Positions 8,833 through 18,699 of a stretch of DNA of 64,000 nt are shown here, piece after piece; positions within the stretch are counted from its first letter, which is position 1; each line of letters begins with the position of its first letter. Made by a program: the position numbers and the translations under genes. This DNA is from Microbacterium sp. SA39. Lineage in GTDB: Bacteria; Actinomycetota; Actinomycetes; Actinomycetales; Microbacteriaceae. Under the pieces are notes generated by a model, which was given only the letters and a program-made list of their open reading frames with translations, was not told the origin of the DNA and ran no database searches. The DNA is taken from the NCBI RefSeq assembly GCF_000967865.1, contig NZ_JXRU01000028.1, forward strand, positions 1 through 64,000. The letters run 5' to 3'.

Positions 8833-9822
8833 ATGAAGCGATCAGACCTCCCCGATGGCTTGGAACCCACATTCTCGACCGGTATCGCTCGGCTGCACGG
8901 CGTCAGCCGCACACGTCTGCGAGCTGGCGACCTGACCGCGCCGTTCCACGGTGTCCGCACGCGGGTGGACGTCGACGCGCCCGACGCCGCCGCACCGCCT
9001 GACGCGGAGACGGACCCGTACGAGCGGCAACGCGCGGCTCGCGTCGCGCATGCCCGCATCTACAACGCTCGTCTCCACACCGGCCACTTCTTCAGCCACC
9101 AGACCGCTGCCTCGATCTGGGGAGGGCCCCTCCCCCTCGAGTTCGATGAGCGCGGGAAGGTCGCCGCTGATCACGACCTCGACCTCCACGTGAGCGCGCT
9201 CGGCGGCATCCCCTTCCCGCGCGCGGCAGGGATCATCGGCCACCGCACTCTCGCCAGTCTCACGTCGTTGCGCGTCGCGGGTGATCTGCGTGTCTCCTCA
9301 CCTGCCACGACGTGGGTTTCGCTGGGCACTCTTCCGCTGTTCGACCTGATCGCACTCGGCGACTACTTCTGCCGGTGCTGGCGGGTCGGCCATGGACGGC
9401 CGGACGCCGGCCGCCCACCGTTGGCAACGATCGAGCACCTTCGGCAGGCGCTCGAAGCAGGACGTCGACGCGGCGCGAAGCGACTCCGCACGGCGCTCGA
9501 GGCGGTCCGAGAGGATTCGTGGTCGCCTCGAGAGACGCGGGTGCGTTGCCTGCTCGTCGGAGCGGGTCTTCCGGAGCCTGCGCTCAACGTCGATGTCTAC
9601 GCACCCTCAGGACGGTTCATCGGATGCGTCGACATGGCGTATGCGGACCAGAAGGTGGCGATCGAGTACCTCGGGATGCTGCATAGCCACCGGTGGGCTC
9701 AAGACGTCGAGCGTCTGGCCGCTCTGCGCGCTGCGGGGTGGACGGTGATCGAGGTGAGTGCGCCTCTACTTCAGCGCCCGGCGGAGCTGGTCAGCCGTGT
9801 GCGTCGCGCTCTGGCTGCCTAG
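8833..9822 (+). CDS. AbiEi-like/DUF559-type protein
   Basis: A 329-residue protein of the common actinobacterial type with an AbiEi-antitoxin-like N-terminus and a DUF559/Vsr-like nuclease-fold C-terminus. The N-terminal segment RLHGVSRTRLRAGDLTAPFHGVRT matches the first part. At the C-terminus, IGCVDMAYADQKVAIEYLG carries the Asp and Glu expected of the nuclease-fold core, followed by AAGWTVIEVSAPLL. The start is ATG 8833 (MKRSDLPDGL). The function of this family is not settled; a toxin-antitoxin or DNA-related role is inferred. The gene is bracketed by two copies of the family B palindrome, suggesting it moved as a unit. Confidence 0.7.
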   Translation: MKRSDLPDGLEPTFSTGIARLHGVSRTRLRAGDLTAPFHGVRTRVDVDAPDAAAPPDAETDPYERQRAARVAHARIYNARLHTGHFFSHQTAASIWGGPLPLEFDERGKVAADHDLDLHVSALGGIPFPRAAGIIGHRTLASLTSLRVAGDLRVSSPATTWVSLGTLPLFDLIALGDYFCRCWRVGHGRPDAGRPPLATIEHLRQALEAGRRRGAKRLRTALEAVREDSWSPRETRVRCLLVGAGLPEPALNVDVYAPSGRFIGCVDMAYADQKVAIEYLGMLHSHRWAQDVERLAALRAAGWTVIEVSAPLLQRPAELVSRVRRALAA

Positions 9823-9830
9823 TCCCCAGC

Positions 9831-9891
9831 TTTCGAATCGCGCAAGTGGTCGGTCGCGGCGGCTGAGATCGGCCAGTTGCGCGATTCGAAA
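9831..9891. repeat. Intergenic palindrome, family B copy 2
   Basis: Arms TTTCGAATCGCGCAA (9831-9845) and TTGCGCGATTCGAAA (9877-9891) are identical to copy 1, with a different spacer. It begins 8 bases after the stop of the DUF559-like gene. Confidence 0.85.
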
Positions 9892-9988
9892 GCCCGCAAC
9901 CCGAAATAGAATCGTCGATGCGCCCGGACCCCGGCGCGACCGCTTCGGCAGCCCGCGATCCGGGCTCCCCGTCTTCGAGGACCGCACC

Positions 9989-10573
9989 ATGTCCGAACCC
10001 ATCACCGTGTCCATCCGCCGCGAGGTCGATCCCGAGCGCATCACCGAGGCCACCGTCTGGGTGCAGACCGGGGTGAACCTCGCCACGAAGTACCCCGGCT
10101 TCCTCGGCTCCGGGTGGGTGCGCGCCGGCGAGGAGTCGCAGGTCTGGCACATGCTCTACCGCTTCGCGAACGAGGACTCCCTGGTCTCGTGGGAGAAGTC
10201 ACCGGAACGCGAGTGGTGGCTCTCGATGGGCGAGGGCTTCATCCGCAGCGAGCGCTCGAAGCGCCGCTCCGGGATCGAGGGCTGGTTTGACGAGCCGACC
10301 ACCGGCACCATCACCCTGCCCACCGCCGAGGGCGGCACCACGACCGTCGCCGTCGTCGCCGCGCCTCCGCGCTGGAAGCAGGCGGTCTCGATCTGGCTCG
10401 GCTTCTTCCCGGTGAACGTGGCGTTCGCCTATGCGGCGAGCCCGTTCCCGGGCTGGGACGCCCTGCCGATCTGGCTGCGCGTGCTCGCCACGACCGTCGT
10501 ACTCACCCCGATCATGACGTACTGGGTGCTGCCGTTCGTGACGCGCTCGCTGCGCACCTGGCTCGCGCGCTGA
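9989..10573 (+). CDS. ABM-domain membrane protein
   Basis: A 194-residue protein. Residues about 1-95 resemble the antibiotic-biosynthesis-monooxygenase dimeric barrel (ITVSIRREVDPERITEATVWVQTG, then VWHMLYRFANEDSLVSWEKSPER). Residues about 125-190 form two membrane spans (AVSIWLGFFPVNVAFAYAAS and VLATTVVLTPIMTYWVLPFV). This barrel-plus-two-spans layout is a recognised but uncharacterised group. The start is ATG 9989. It converges on the ROK repressor gene with 18 bp between stops. Confidence 0.75.
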   Translation: MSEPITVSIRREVDPERITEATVWVQTGVNLATKYPGFLGSGWVRAGEESQVWHMLYRFANEDSLVSWEKSPEREWWLSMGEGFIRSERSKRRSGIEGWFDEPTTGTITLPTAEGGTTTVAVVAAPPRWKQAVSIWLGFFPVNVAFAYAASPFPGWDALPIWLRVLATTVVLTPIMTYWVLPFVTRSLRTWLAR

Positions 10574-10591
10574 GAATCTCGCGGGTGACGC

Positions 10592-11758
10592 TCAGATCAC
10601 GCCGACGGACGTGAACGCGAGCTCGGCCGCGCCGAGCAGCAGGCGGTCGGCGGCGAGGGATGCCGGCAGGATGCGGAGTCCTTCCGCGTTCTCGGCCATC
10701 GCCGCGGCCGCCACGGCCTCGGCGAAGCCCTCGGCATCCAGCTCCTCGAGCTGCGCGAGGAACCCGCCGAGCACCACGACCGAGGGGTTGAGGATGTTGA
10801 CGGCATCCGCGATGGCCTGGGCGAGCAGCATCCGCTGGCGCACGCACTCCTCGCGGACCGGACCGGCGTCGGATGCCGCGGCGAGAGCCTCCGCGAGCAT
10901 CTCGTCGTCGGCGGTCGTGAGCCCGAGCACGGCCAGAAGCCTGGTCCGACTGACCTCGTCCTCGAGCACGGCGGCGCCGTCGACATCCACCCGATTCTGA
11001 CCGAACTCCCCCGCGTAGCCGCCGACTCCGCCGACCGGCCGGCCATGCACGATGATCCCGCCGCCGATGCCGGAGGGTCCGCCGTTGAGGTAGACGACGT
11101 CGTCGGCACCCCGGGCTGCGCCGAACAGGTGCTCGGCGAGCGCGCCGAGACTCGCGTCGTTGCCGACGGCGACAGGGAGGCCCGTCGCCTCGGCGATCAG
11201 GGCGCTCACGGGCGCGTCGGTCCAGCCGAGGTGCGGCGCATTGCGCACGAGCCCATCGGCCGCCCGCACGAGACCGGGCACCGCGACACCCGCAGCGACG
11301 AGCCGGGATCCGTCGAGCGGGCCGAGCCGCCAGCGGTCCACGACCTCGGCGACGAGAGCGGCGACAGCCTCCGCCGTGAGGAGCGATGCGGATTCGATGC
11401 GCTCGCGGACCGCGATCGTCCGTGCCAGGTCGATCGCGGCGATCTCGACCGCATCCACCTCGGGGTTCACGGCGATCACGACGGTCGTCGGCGACGCCGC
11501 CACGACCGGAGACGGACGCCCGACGCGACCGACCGGGTCGGGCTCGCGCTCGACGACCCAGCCCTCGCCCACCAGTTCGGCGACCAGGTCCGCGATGGTC
11601 GAACGGTTCAGTCCGGTCGCGGTGGTCAGTTGCGCGCGGGACTGCGCTCCCCCCAGATGGACGAGCCTCAGGACGCGAGCGAGGTTGCGCGCGCGCACGC
11701 CGTCGGCGGATTCCTTGGGCGCAGCGGTTCCGCTGAGCACCGTCGAAGTGTCCGTCAC
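10592..11758 (-). CDS. xylR: ROK-family repressor of the xylose genes
   Basis: A 388-residue protein with an N-terminal winged helix (RVLRLVHLGGAQSRAQLTTATGLNRSTIADLVAELVGEGWV, about residues 28-68) followed by the ROK kinase-like domain. The ROK part has AAGVAVPGLVR, AVGNDASLGALAEHLFGAARG and VVYLNGGPSGIGGGII. The zinc-binding cysteine cluster of sugar-kinase ROKs is not evident, as expected for a repressor. It is divergent from xylA, with a 7+7 palindrome in the 137-bp intergenic region, so XylR-type control is likely. The symbol is inferred from context. Confidence 0.85.
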   Translation of the reverse strand: MTDTSTVLSGTAAPKESADGVRARNLARVLRLVHLGGAQSRAQLTTATGLNRSTIADLVAELVGEGWVVEREPDPVGRVGRPSPVVAASPTTVVIAVNPEVDAVEIAAIDLARTIAVRERIESASLLTAEAVAALVAEVVDRWRLGPLDGSRLVAAGVAVPGLVRAADGLVRNAPHLGWTDAPVSALIAEATGLPVAVGNDASLGALAEHLFGAARGADDVVYLNGGPSGIGGGIIVHGRPVGGVGGYAGEFGQNRVDVDGAAVLEDEVSRTRLLAVLGLTTADDEMLAEALAAASDAGPVREECVRQRMLLAQAIADAVNILNPSVVVLGGFLAQLEELDAEGFAEAVAAAAMAENAEGLRILPASLAADRLLLGAAELAFTSVGVI

Positions 11759-11822
11759 ATCGTCCTCGCATTCGGTTCGGCGTCTCAGTCTAGGAGGCTG
11801 GACTTCCGCTCCTCCAGGTTAT

Positions 11823-11841
11823 ATGTTGTTGCTCACAACAT
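11823..11841. promoter_or_regulatory. Operator between xylR and xylA
   Basis: ATGTTGT (11823-11829) and ACAACAT (11835-11841) are perfect inverted 7-mers with a 5-base spacer, centred in the divergent region 54 bp before xylA. A ROK-type XylR released by xylose is the natural binder; this is inferred from position. Confidence 0.75.
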
Positions 11842-11895
11842 TTCTGTACCTCTACTTTCTGCCGCATCGCTGTCGGCACCATGCGAAGGAGCATC

Positions 11896-13086
11896 ATGAG
11901 CCTCACCCCGACCCGCGACGACAAGTTCTCGTTCGGCCTCTGGACCATCGGCTACAACGGCACCGACCCGTTCGGCGGCCCCACCCGCCCGGCGCTCGAC
12001 GTCGTGCACGCCGTCGAGAAGCTCGCCGAGCTCGGCGCCTACGGCCTCACCTTCCACGACGACGATCTGTTCGCGTTCGGATCGACGGATGCCGAGCGCC
12101 AGACGCAGATCGACCGCCTGAAGGGCGCGCTCGCCGACACCGGCCTCATCGTGCCGATGGTCACCACCAACCTGTTCAGCGCCCCTGTGTTCAAGGACGG
12201 CGGCTTCACCTCGAACGACCGTGACGTGCGCCGCTTCGCGCTGCGCAAGGTCTTCCGCCAGCTCGACCTCGGCGCCGAGCTCGGCGCCAAGACCTTCGTG
12301 ATGTGGGGCGGACGCGAGGGCGCCGAGTACGACTCCGCGAAGGACGTCCGCGCGGCCCTCGAGCGCTACCGCGAGGCCGTCAACCTGCTCGGCGACTACG
12401 TGACGGACAAGGGCTACGACATCCGCTTCGCGATCGAACCGAAGCCGAACGAGCCCCGCGGCGACATCCTGCTGCCGACGCTCGGCCACGCGATCGCGTT
12501 CATCGACTCGCTCGAGCGCCCCGAACTCGTCGGCGTGAACCCCGAGGTCGGCCACGAGCAGATGGCGGGTCTCAACTTCACGGCCGGCATCGCCCAGGCG
12601 CTGTTCCACCGCAAGCTCTTCCACATCGACCTCAACGGCCAGCGCGGCATCAAGTACGACCAGGATCTCGTCTTCGGTCACGGCGACCTGCACAATGCCT
12701 TCTCGCTGGTCGACCTGCTCGAGAACGGCGGCCCGAACGGCGTTCCGGCCTACGAGGGTCCGCGCCACTTCGACTACAAGCCGAGCCGCACCGAAGACGA
12801 GAAGGGTGTCTGGGACTCCGCTGCCGCCAACATGCGCACCTACCTGCTGCTGAAGGAGCGGGCCGCGGCCTTCCGCGCCGACCCCGAGGTGCAGGAGGCG
12901 CTGGCCGCCGCCAAGGTCGCCGACCTCTCGACCCCCACGCTCAACCCGGGCGAGAGCTACGACGACTTCCTCGCCGACCGCAGCGCCTACGAGGACTTCG
13001 ACGCCGACGCCTACTTGGGCGGCCACGGCTTCGGCTTCGTGCGGCTGCAGCAGCTCGCCACCGAGCACCTGCTCGGCGCCCGCTGA
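11896..13086 (+). CDS. xylA: Xylose isomerase
   Basis: A 396-residue metal-dependent isomerase converting D-xylose to D-xylulose, of the short actinobacterial class. Catalytic features include [14 protein letters not shown], with the His-Asp pair, at about residues 51-64. The metal-binding stretches are [13 protein letters not shown] and [16 protein letters not shown], and the C-terminal part has [19 protein letters not shown] 11896 is preferred over an in-frame ATG five codons earlier because AAGGAG lies directly before it. xylB follows 7 bases downstream. Confidence 0.97.
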   Translation: MSLTPTRDDKFSFGLWTIGYNGTDPFGGPTRPALDVVHAVEKLAELGAYGLTFHDDDLFAFGSTDAERQTQIDRLKGALADTGLIVPMVTTNLFSAPVFKDGGFTSNDRDVRRFALRKVFRQLDLGAELGAKTFVMWGGREGAEYDSAKDVRAALERYREAVNLLGDYVTDKGYDIRFAIEPKPNEPRGDILLPTLGHAIAFIDSLERPELVGVNPEVGHEQMAGLNFTAGIAQALFHRKLFHIDLNGQRGIKYDQDLVFGHGDLHNAFSLVDLLENGGPNGVPAYEGPRHFDYKPSRTEDEKGVWDSAAANMRTYLLLKERAAAFRADPEVQEALAAAKVADLSTPTLNPGESYDDFLADRSAYEDFDADAYLGGHGFGFVRLQQLATEHLLGAR

Positions 13087-13093
13087 TCCGCTG

Positions 13094-14398
13094 ATGGCCC
13101 TGGTTCTCGGCGTCGACTCGTCGACGCAGTCGTGCAAGGTCATCGTGGCGGATGCCACGACCGGCGCGGTCGTCCGGACCGGTCGCGCCTCCCATCCCGA
13201 CGGCACCGCGGTCGCCCCCGACGCCTGGTGGAGTGCGCTGCAGACGGCCATCGCTGACGCGGGCGGACTCGACGACATCGAGGCCTGGGCCATCGGCGGC
13301 CAGCAGCACGGCATGGTCGCGCTCGACTCGTCGGGCGCGGTCATCCGCGATGCGCTGCTGTGGAACGACACGCGATCGGCGGATGCCGCGGCAGACCTCG
13401 TCGCCGAGTTCGGAGCGCAGGAGCTCGCCGATCGCACCGGCGTCGTGCCCGTGGCATCCTTCACGATCTCGAAGGTGCGCTGGCTGCGCGACGCCGAACC
13501 CGAGAACGCGGCGCGGGTGGCGGCGATCGCCCTGCCGCACGACTGGCTGACCTGGCGTCTGCGAGGGTACGGCCCCGAAGGTGCGTCACCGCTCGGGCCG
13601 GTGCTCGAGGAACTCGTCACGGACCGCTCGGACGCCTCGGGCACGGGGTACTGGAATCCCGCGAGCGGCGAGTACGACCGCGAACTGTTCGTCGCCGCTC
13701 TCGGGCACGACGCGGTGCTGCCGCGGGTGCTCGGCGCCGCCGAGTCGGTGACGGATGCCGCGGGCCGGCTGGTGGCGCCCGGCGCCGGTGACAACGCCGC
13801 GGCAGCCCTCGGCCTCGGCGCAGGGCCCGGCGACGTCGTCGTGTCGATCGGCACCAGCGGCACGGTCTTCGCGGTGAGCGAGACTCCGTCGACCGACGCC
13901 TCGGGAATCATCGCGGGCTTCGCGTCGGCGGACGGCCACTTCCTCCCGCTGGTCTGCACGCTCAATGCGGCGCGGGTGCTCGACGTGACGGCATCCCTTC
14001 TCGGCGTCGATCACGAGGAGCTCAGCCGTCTGGCCCTCGCCGCGCCCTCGGGTGCCGCGGGGCTCGCGCTCGTCCCCTACTTCGAGGGTGAGCGCACGCC
14101 GAACCTGCCCGACGCGACCGCGACGCTCAGCGGCATGACGCTCGCCTCGACGACGCGCGAGAACCTCGCGCGGGCCGCGGTCGAGGGGATGCTGTCCGGC
14201 CTCGGCGCCGGCCTCGATGCCCTGCGCGAGGCGGGAGTGCCGCTGCGGCGCGCGCTGCTGATCGGCGGCGGCGCGCAGTCGGAGGCCGTGCGGGCCATCG
14301 CCCCCGAGGTGCTCGGCATCCCGGTCGAGGTGCCGGCATCCGAGGAGTACGTCGCGCTCGGCGCTGCCCGCCAGGCGGCATCCGTCCTCATCGGCTGA
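13094..14398 (+). CDS. xylB: Xylulokinase
   Basis: A 434-residue FGGY kinase that phosphorylates D-xylulose to feed the pentose phosphate pathway. The N-terminal ATP/phosphate motif is [14 protein letters not shown], and the substrate region is [11 protein letters not shown] plus WNDTRS. The hinge D-G-D-N motif appears as [11 protein letters not shown], followed by [10 protein letters not shown] and [21 protein letters not shown]. It is about 50 residues shorter than E. coli XylB, which is usual for the actinobacterial form. It is co-transcribed with xylA. A family D palindrome follows and may end the transcript. Confidence 0.95.
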   Translation: MALVLGVDSSTQSCKVIVADATTGAVVRTGRASHPDGTAVAPDAWWSALQTAIADAGGLDDIEAWAIGGQQHGMVALDSSGAVIRDALLWNDTRSADAAADLVAEFGAQELADRTGVVPVASFTISKVRWLRDAEPENAARVAAIALPHDWLTWRLRGYGPEGASPLGPVLEELVTDRSDASGTGYWNPASGEYDRELFVAALGHDAVLPRVLGAAESVTDAAGRLVAPGAGDNAAAALGLGAGPGDVVVSIGTSGTVFAVSETPSTDASGIIAGFASADGHFLPLVCTLNAARVLDVTASLLGVDHEELSRLALAAPSGAAGLALVPYFEGERTPNLPDATATLSGMTLASTTRENLARAAVEGMLSGLGAGLDALREAGVPLRRALLIGGGAQSEAVRAIAPEVLGIPVEVPASEEYVALGAARQAASVLIG

Positions 14399-14403
14399 CG
14401 GTT

Positions 14404-14488
14404 CCGGTCGCAGTTGCTGCCGTCTCTCCCGGTTCCGGTCGCAGTAGCTGCCGTCTCGCGACGCGCGGGACGGCAGCAACTGCGACCA
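14404..14488. repeat. Intergenic palindrome, family D copy 1
   Basis: Two direct copies of a left arm (CGGTCGCAGTTGCTGCCGTC at 14405 and CGGTCGCAGTAGCTGCCGTC at about 14436) face one right arm GACGGCAGCAACTGCGACC at about 14469-14487. It lies between convergent xylB and the aldose 1-epimerase gene, so it could terminate both. Confidence 0.8.
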
Positions 14489-14505
14489 GAGGGGCGCGCT
14501 GCCGG

Positions 14506-15492
14506 CTACACCGCCCGGATGCGCCAGCTCGCGACGTGCGACGCCCCGGGCTCGAGAGTCACGAGATCGACACCGGAGTTGAAGGCATCCGGCGGGCAGG
14601 TCATCGGCTCGACCGCCAAGCCGATCCGACTCGTCGACGGCTCGGCCGGGGTGTCGGCCGTGTGCACCTGCACCCAGGGGCACCGCTCGTCGAACGAGAT
14701 GGCCACCCCGGTGCCGTCGGCTGCCGTCACTCTCACCTCGGCGATGCCGTCGGTACGATCGAGACCCGTGAAGGCGTGGTCGATGAAGACGTCGTCGATG
14801 CGGCGAGCCGTGCGGAAATCCCACTCCGGATGCTGCGACACCGGCTCGACCGCGACCGGGCTGAGCCGATCGGGTGTGACGGTCAGGACCTCGGATGCCG
14901 GGAGCAGGAGAGTCCACGCGTTGACGCGTTTCGTCACTTCGACTCGCTGCGCTCGCTCAGTACGGCGCTCGTCGCTGCGTTCCTTGCTCAACGACCGGGC
15001 GCCCGCCACGAGATAGGGGTGCGGGCCGGTGCCCCAGGGCGCAGCATCCGCTCCGATGTTGTTCGCCGTGACGGTCTGCTGCAGGCCGTCGGCGTCGAGA
15101 CGGTACTCGACCTCGACCTCGACACGGAACGGGTAGCCGGTCTGCGGCTCGATCACGGCGGCGAGCACGATGCGGTCGTCGAGCACCAGGCGGTCGGCGA
15201 ACTCCGTCCAGGCGAGCAGGCCGTGCAGCGCCTGGCCGCGCTCCGGCTCGGTCAGCGGCAGCTGGTACTCGACGCCGGCGAAGCGGTAGGTCCCGTCGAC
15301 GATGCGGTTCGGCCAGGGCGCAAGCGTCGCGCCGCGGTACGCCGGACGCACCTCATCCGCCTCGAACGGCACGACCAGATCGCGGCCGTCGAAGGTCAGC
15401 GACCGCAGCGTGGCGCCGACGCTCGCGATCGCCGCCTCGTACCCGTGGGCGGCGATCCGCAGCTGGCGGCCGGAGCGGGCCTCGACGACCAC
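14506..15492 (-). CDS. Aldose 1-epimerase with an in-frame repeat insertion
   Basis: A 328-residue mutarotase-family protein. Family landmarks are GATLAPWPNRIVDGTYRF, with the Asn-Arg pair, at about 55-71, QALHGLLAW with the catalytic His at about 88-95, TGPHPYLVAG at 155-164 and the C-terminal FDERCPWVQVHTAD. The start is GTG 15492, 2 bases after the araA stop, making it the last gene of the araDBA operon. Residues about 166-189 (beginning RSLSKERSDERRTE) do not belong to the fold. They are the translation of a family A palindrome lying between the GPHPY strand and the following WTL strand. The frame stays open, so the enzyme may tolerate the loop. Confidence 0.88.
   Translation of the reverse strand: MVVEARSGRQLRIAAHGYEAAIASVGATLRSLTFDGRDLVVPFEADEVRPAYRGATLAPWPNRIVDGTYRFAGVEYQLPLTEPERGQALHGLLAWTEFADRLVLDDRIVLAAVIEPQTGYPFRVEVEVEYRLDADGLQQTVTANNIGADAAPWGTGPHPYLVAGARSLSKERSDERRTERAQRVEVTKRVNAWTLLLPASEVLTVTPDRLSPVAVEPVSQHPEWDFRTARRIDDVFIDHAFTGLDRTDGIAEVRVTAADGTGVAISFDERCPWVQVHTADTPAEPSTSRIGLAVEPMTCPPDAFNSGVDLVTLEPGASHVASWRIRAV
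14927..14999. repeat. Family A repeat inserted inside a coding sequence
   Basis: It runs from CGTTTCGTCACTTCGACTCG to GTTCCTTGCTCAACGACCGG, wholly within the aldose 1-epimerase gene. The insertion is a multiple of three and has no stop in the host frame. It encodes about 24 residues of Arg/Glu/Ser-rich sequence. Confidence 0.9.
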
Positions 15493-15494
15493 GC

Positions 15495-17009
15495 TCAGAG
15501 TCCCTGCGCGAGGCGGTGGTAGGCCTGGTTCCAGCGCACCCGCATCTGGAACTCCGGCAGCGTCGTGCTGTCGTCGATCACGAGCAGCTCGACCTCGGCC
15601 ATCTCGGCGAAGTCACGGAACGCCTCGATGCCGACCGCAGTCGACATGACGGTGTGGTGCGCGGCACCGGCGGTGAGCCAGGCAGCGGCGCTCGTGTTGA
15701 AGTCGGGCTGCGGCTTCCAGACCGCGCGGCCGACCGGGAGCTTCGGCAGCGACGCCCGCGGCGGCACGTTCTCGACGACGTTCGCGGTCAGGCGGAAACG
15801 GTCGCGCATGTCGCTCAGCGCGACGACGACAGCGGGTCCGGGGTCGGCCGTGAAGACCAGGCGCACGGGGTCGTCCTTGCCGCCGATGCCGAGCGGATGG
15901 ATCTCGAGCGTGGGCTTCGCGGTGGTGAGGGACGGCGAGACCTCGAGCATGTGCGCGCCGAGGATGAGCTCGTCGCCCGGGGTCATGTCGTACGTGTAGT
16001 CCTCCATGAGGCTCGCACCGCCGGGGAGGCCGGCGCCCATGACGTTCGCGATGCGCACGAGGATCGCCGTCTTCCAGTCGCCCTCGGCGCCGAAGCCGTA
16101 GCCCTCGGCCATCAGGCGCTGCACCGCGAGGCCCGGCAGCTGCTTCAGCGCGCCGAGGTCCTCGAACGACGTGGTGAAGGCGCCGAAGCCGCCCTCCTCG
16201 AGGAACGATCGCAGCCCGAGCTCGATCGCCGCGCCGTCGCGCAGGGACTGGTGGCGGTCGCCGCCCTTCCGGAGCTCCGGGACGACCTCGTACAGCTCCT
16301 CGTACTCGGCGACGAGCGCGTCGATGTCGGAATCGGATGCCGCAGCCACGGCATCCGCCAGATCGTTCACGCCCCAGGTGTTCACCTGCACGCCGAAGCG
16401 CAGCTCGGCCTCGGTCTTGTCGCCCTCGGTCACGGCGACGAAGCGCATGTTGTCGCCGAACCGGGCGAGCTTGAGGTCGCGCGATGCCGCGAGGCCCGCG
16501 GCCGCACGCTGCCAGATGCCGAGCTCGCGGCGCACCCGCGGGTCGGACGCGTGCCCGACGATGGTCTTGCGCGGCACGCCGAGACGCGTCTGGATGTACC
16601 CGAACTCGCGGTCGCCGTGCGCGGCCTGGTTGAGGTTCATGAAGTCGAAGTCGATGTCGGCCCAGGGCAGCTCGACGTTCGCCTGTGTGTGCAGGTGCGC
16701 GAGAGGCTTGCGCAGCGCGTCGAGGCCCGCGATCCACATCTTCGCCGGGCTGAACGTGTGCATCCAGGCGACGAGTCCGATCACGCGGTCGTCGGCGTTG
16801 GCCTCGAGGGCGGTGCGCTTGATGGCCGCGGCATCCGTCAGGACGGGCTTCCAGACGATCTTCACGGGCACGTCGGACGACTCGTCGAGCAGCCGGGCGA
16901 TCTCCTGCGACTGGTCGGCGACCTGCGCGAGGGTCTCGGGGCCGTACAGATGCTGGCTGCCGGTGAGGAACCAGACCTCGTAGCCGTCGAGCGAGGTGGT
17001 GAGGGCCAT
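15495..17009 (-). CDS. araA: L-arabinose isomerase
   Basis: A 504-residue isomerase converting L-arabinose to L-ribulose, close to the 500 residues of E. coli AraA. It opens [23 protein letters not shown]. It contains [14 protein letters not shown]-like [15 protein letters not shown], then [10 protein letters not shown] and [16 protein letters not shown]. Metal ligands lie in [16 protein letters not shown] and MEDYTYDM. The start is ATG 17009. It follows araB and precedes the epimerase by 2 bases. A family A palindrome fills the araB-araA gap. Confidence 0.96.
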   Translation of the reverse strand: MALTTSLDGYEVWFLTGSQHLYGPETLAQVADQSQEIARLLDESSDVPVKIVWKPVLTDAAAIKRTALEANADDRVIGLVAWMHTFSPAKMWIAGLDALRKPLAHLHTQANVELPWADIDFDFMNLNQAAHGDREFGYIQTRLGVPRKTIVGHASDPRVRRELGIWQRAAAGLAASRDLKLARFGDNMRFVAVTEGDKTEAELRFGVQVNTWGVNDLADAVAAASDSDIDALVAEYEELYEVVPELRKGGDRHQSLRDGAAIELGLRSFLEEGGFGAFTTSFEDLGALKQLPGLAVQRLMAEGYGFGAEGDWKTAILVRIANVMGAGLPGGASLMEDYTYDMTPGDELILGAHMLEVSPSLTTAKPTLEIHPLGIGGKDDPVRLVFTADPGPAVVVALSDMRDRFRLTANVVENVPPRASLPKLPVGRAVWKPQPDFNTSAAAWLTAGAAHHTVMSTAVGIEAFRDFAEMAEVELLVIDDSTTLPEFQMRVRWNQAYHRLAQGL

Positions 17010-17029
17010 GGGTGTGCCTTTCGAAGAGA

Positions 17030-17109
17030 TCGGTCGTTGAGCGAGGAGCGAAGCGACGAGACGAAACGTGGTGCGGCGTTTCGTCTCGCTACGCTCGCTC
17101 AACGAACGG
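17030..17109. repeat. Family A palindrome between araB and araA
   Basis: A forward arm (GGTCGTTGAGCGAGGAGCGA, ending GACGAAACG) faces its reverse arm (CGTTTCGTCTCGCTACGCTC, ending AACGAACGG), a near-perfect long hairpin. The right half provides the last five codons and TAG stop of araB. Confidence 0.85.
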
Positions 17110-18699
17110 GAGGATGGGGAGAGATGCGACGGCGGCGGCCTCGACGGCCAGCCCCGCCCGGTAGCGGTCGAGGTAGGAGGCGAAGCCGGCGACATCGGCC
17201 GCGTCCGGTTCGACGAGCGAGACGGATGCCGTGGCGAACACCTGCTCGTCAAGATACGTGCCGAGATCGGACGAGTCGGCGTGCGCGAGGTACGAGGCGA
17301 GCACCGCGATGCCCCACGCTCCGCCCTCCGACGCCAGTTCGCCGACCGCGACGGGCGCCGCGAGCGCCCCGGCGAGGAACCGCTGCGCGACCCCGGCCGT
17401 GCGGAACATGCCACCATGCGCGAACATCCGGTCGAGTTCGACGCCCTCGGTCGCGAGCACCTGCATGCCGAGCGCGAGCGTGCCGAACACGCCGTAGAGC
17501 TGGGAGCGCAGGAAGTTCGCAAGCGTGAAGGCGCTGTCCGGCGTGCGGACGAACAGCGGACGCCCGGCATCGAGTCCGGCGATCGGCTCGCCGGCCAGGT
17601 GGTTGTACGCCAGGAGGCCACCGGCATCCGGCTCTCCGTCGAGCGCCTCGCGGAACAGCACCTCGAACACGGTGTCGTCGTCGAGAGGCTGCCCGGCTGC
17701 CGCCGAGAACCGCGTGAAGAGGCCGGCCCAGGCGGCGAGCTCACTCGCGCCGTTGTTGCAGTGCACCATCGCGACGGCATCACCCGCAGGAGTCGTCACG
17801 AGGTCGAGCTCGTGGTGCGCCTCGGTCAGCGGTCGCTCGAGCACGACCATCGCGAAGATGCTGGTGCCCGCACTCACGTTTCCGGTGCGCGGGGCGACCG
17901 AGTTCGTCGCGACCATGCCGGTCCCGGCATCCCCCTCGGGCGGGCAGAGCGGGATGCCGGGCTGCAGGGTTCCGCTCGGGTCGAGGAGTGCAGCACCGCT
18001 GTGGGTCAGCGCGCCGGCTGCTGCCCCGGCCGACAGCACGGTCGGGAAGAGGTCTTCGACCGGAGCGGGCAGGCGGTCGCCGACGAGGTCGCGGTAGGCG
18101 TGCAGCATCCGCTCGTCGTATCCGCCGGTCGCCGAGTCGATCGGGAACATGCCGGAGGCGTCGCCCACCCCGAGCACCCGCTCGCCTGTGAGCCGCTCGT
18201 GCACGTAGCCTGCGAGGGTGTTGACGCTCGCGAGCCGCGCGACGTGCGGCTCATCGTCGAGCACGGCCTGGTGCAGGTGTGCGATCGACCAGCGCAGCGG
18301 GATGTTCACGCCGAATGTCTCGCTGAGCTCTGCGGATGCCGCGCCGGTGTTGGTGTTGCGCCAGGTGCGGAAGGGGACGAGCAGTTCGCCCTCGGCGTCG
18401 AGCGCGAGGTACCCGTGCATCATGGCCGAGACGCCGATCGCGCCGAAGGCGGTGGGGCGGATGCCGTGGCGGCGCTCGGCATCCGCGACGAGGTCGGCGT
18501 AGGCCGCCTGGAGTCCTGCCCAGACCTCGTCGAGCGCGTAGGTCCAGAGGCCGTCTTCGAGGCGGTTCTCCCAGGCGAAGGATCCGGTCGCGAGCACGTG
18601 AGAGGCGTCGGGGCCGATCAGGCACGCCTTGATGCGCGTCGAGCCCAGCTCGATGCCGAGGCTGGTGCGGCCGTCGCGGATGTCATCGGTGGCGGTCAT
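17089..18699 (-). CDS. araB: L-ribulokinase (FGGY family)
   Basis: A 536-residue FGGY kinase that phosphorylates L-ribulose. The N-terminal motif is [15 protein letters not shown], then [11 protein letters not shown] and FRTWRNTNT at the substrate site. The C-terminal part has [28 protein letters not shown], and [21 protein letters not shown], with [15 protein letters not shown]. It is the actinobacterial ribulokinase type, placed exactly between araD (ATGA overlap) and araA. The C-terminus [10 protein letters not shown] ends inside a family A repeat, which supplies the FVERA codons and the stop. Confidence 0.93.
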   Translation of the reverse strand: MTATDDIRDGRTSLGIELGSTRIKACLIGPDASHVLATGSFAWENRLEDGLWTYALDEVWAGLQAAYADLVADAERRHGIRPTAFGAIGVSAMMHGYLALDAEGELLVPFRTWRNTNTGAASAELSETFGVNIPLRWSIAHLHQAVLDDEPHVARLASVNTLAGYVHERLTGERVLGVGDASGMFPIDSATGGYDERMLHAYRDLVGDRLPAPVEDLFPTVLSAGAAAGALTHSGAALLDPSGTLQPGIPLCPPEGDAGTGMVATNSVAPRTGNVSAGTSIFAMVVLERPLTEAHHELDLVTTPAGDAVAMVHCNNGASELAAWAGLFTRFSAAAGQPLDDDTVFEVLFREALDGEPDAGGLLAYNHLAGEPIAGLDAGRPLFVRTPDSAFTLANFLRSQLYGVFGTLALGMQVLATEGVELDRMFAHGGMFRTAGVAQRFLAGALAAPVAVGELASEGGAWGIAVLASYLAHADSSDLGTYLDEQVFATASVSLVEPDAADVAGFASYLDRYRAGLAVEAAAVASLPILPFVERA

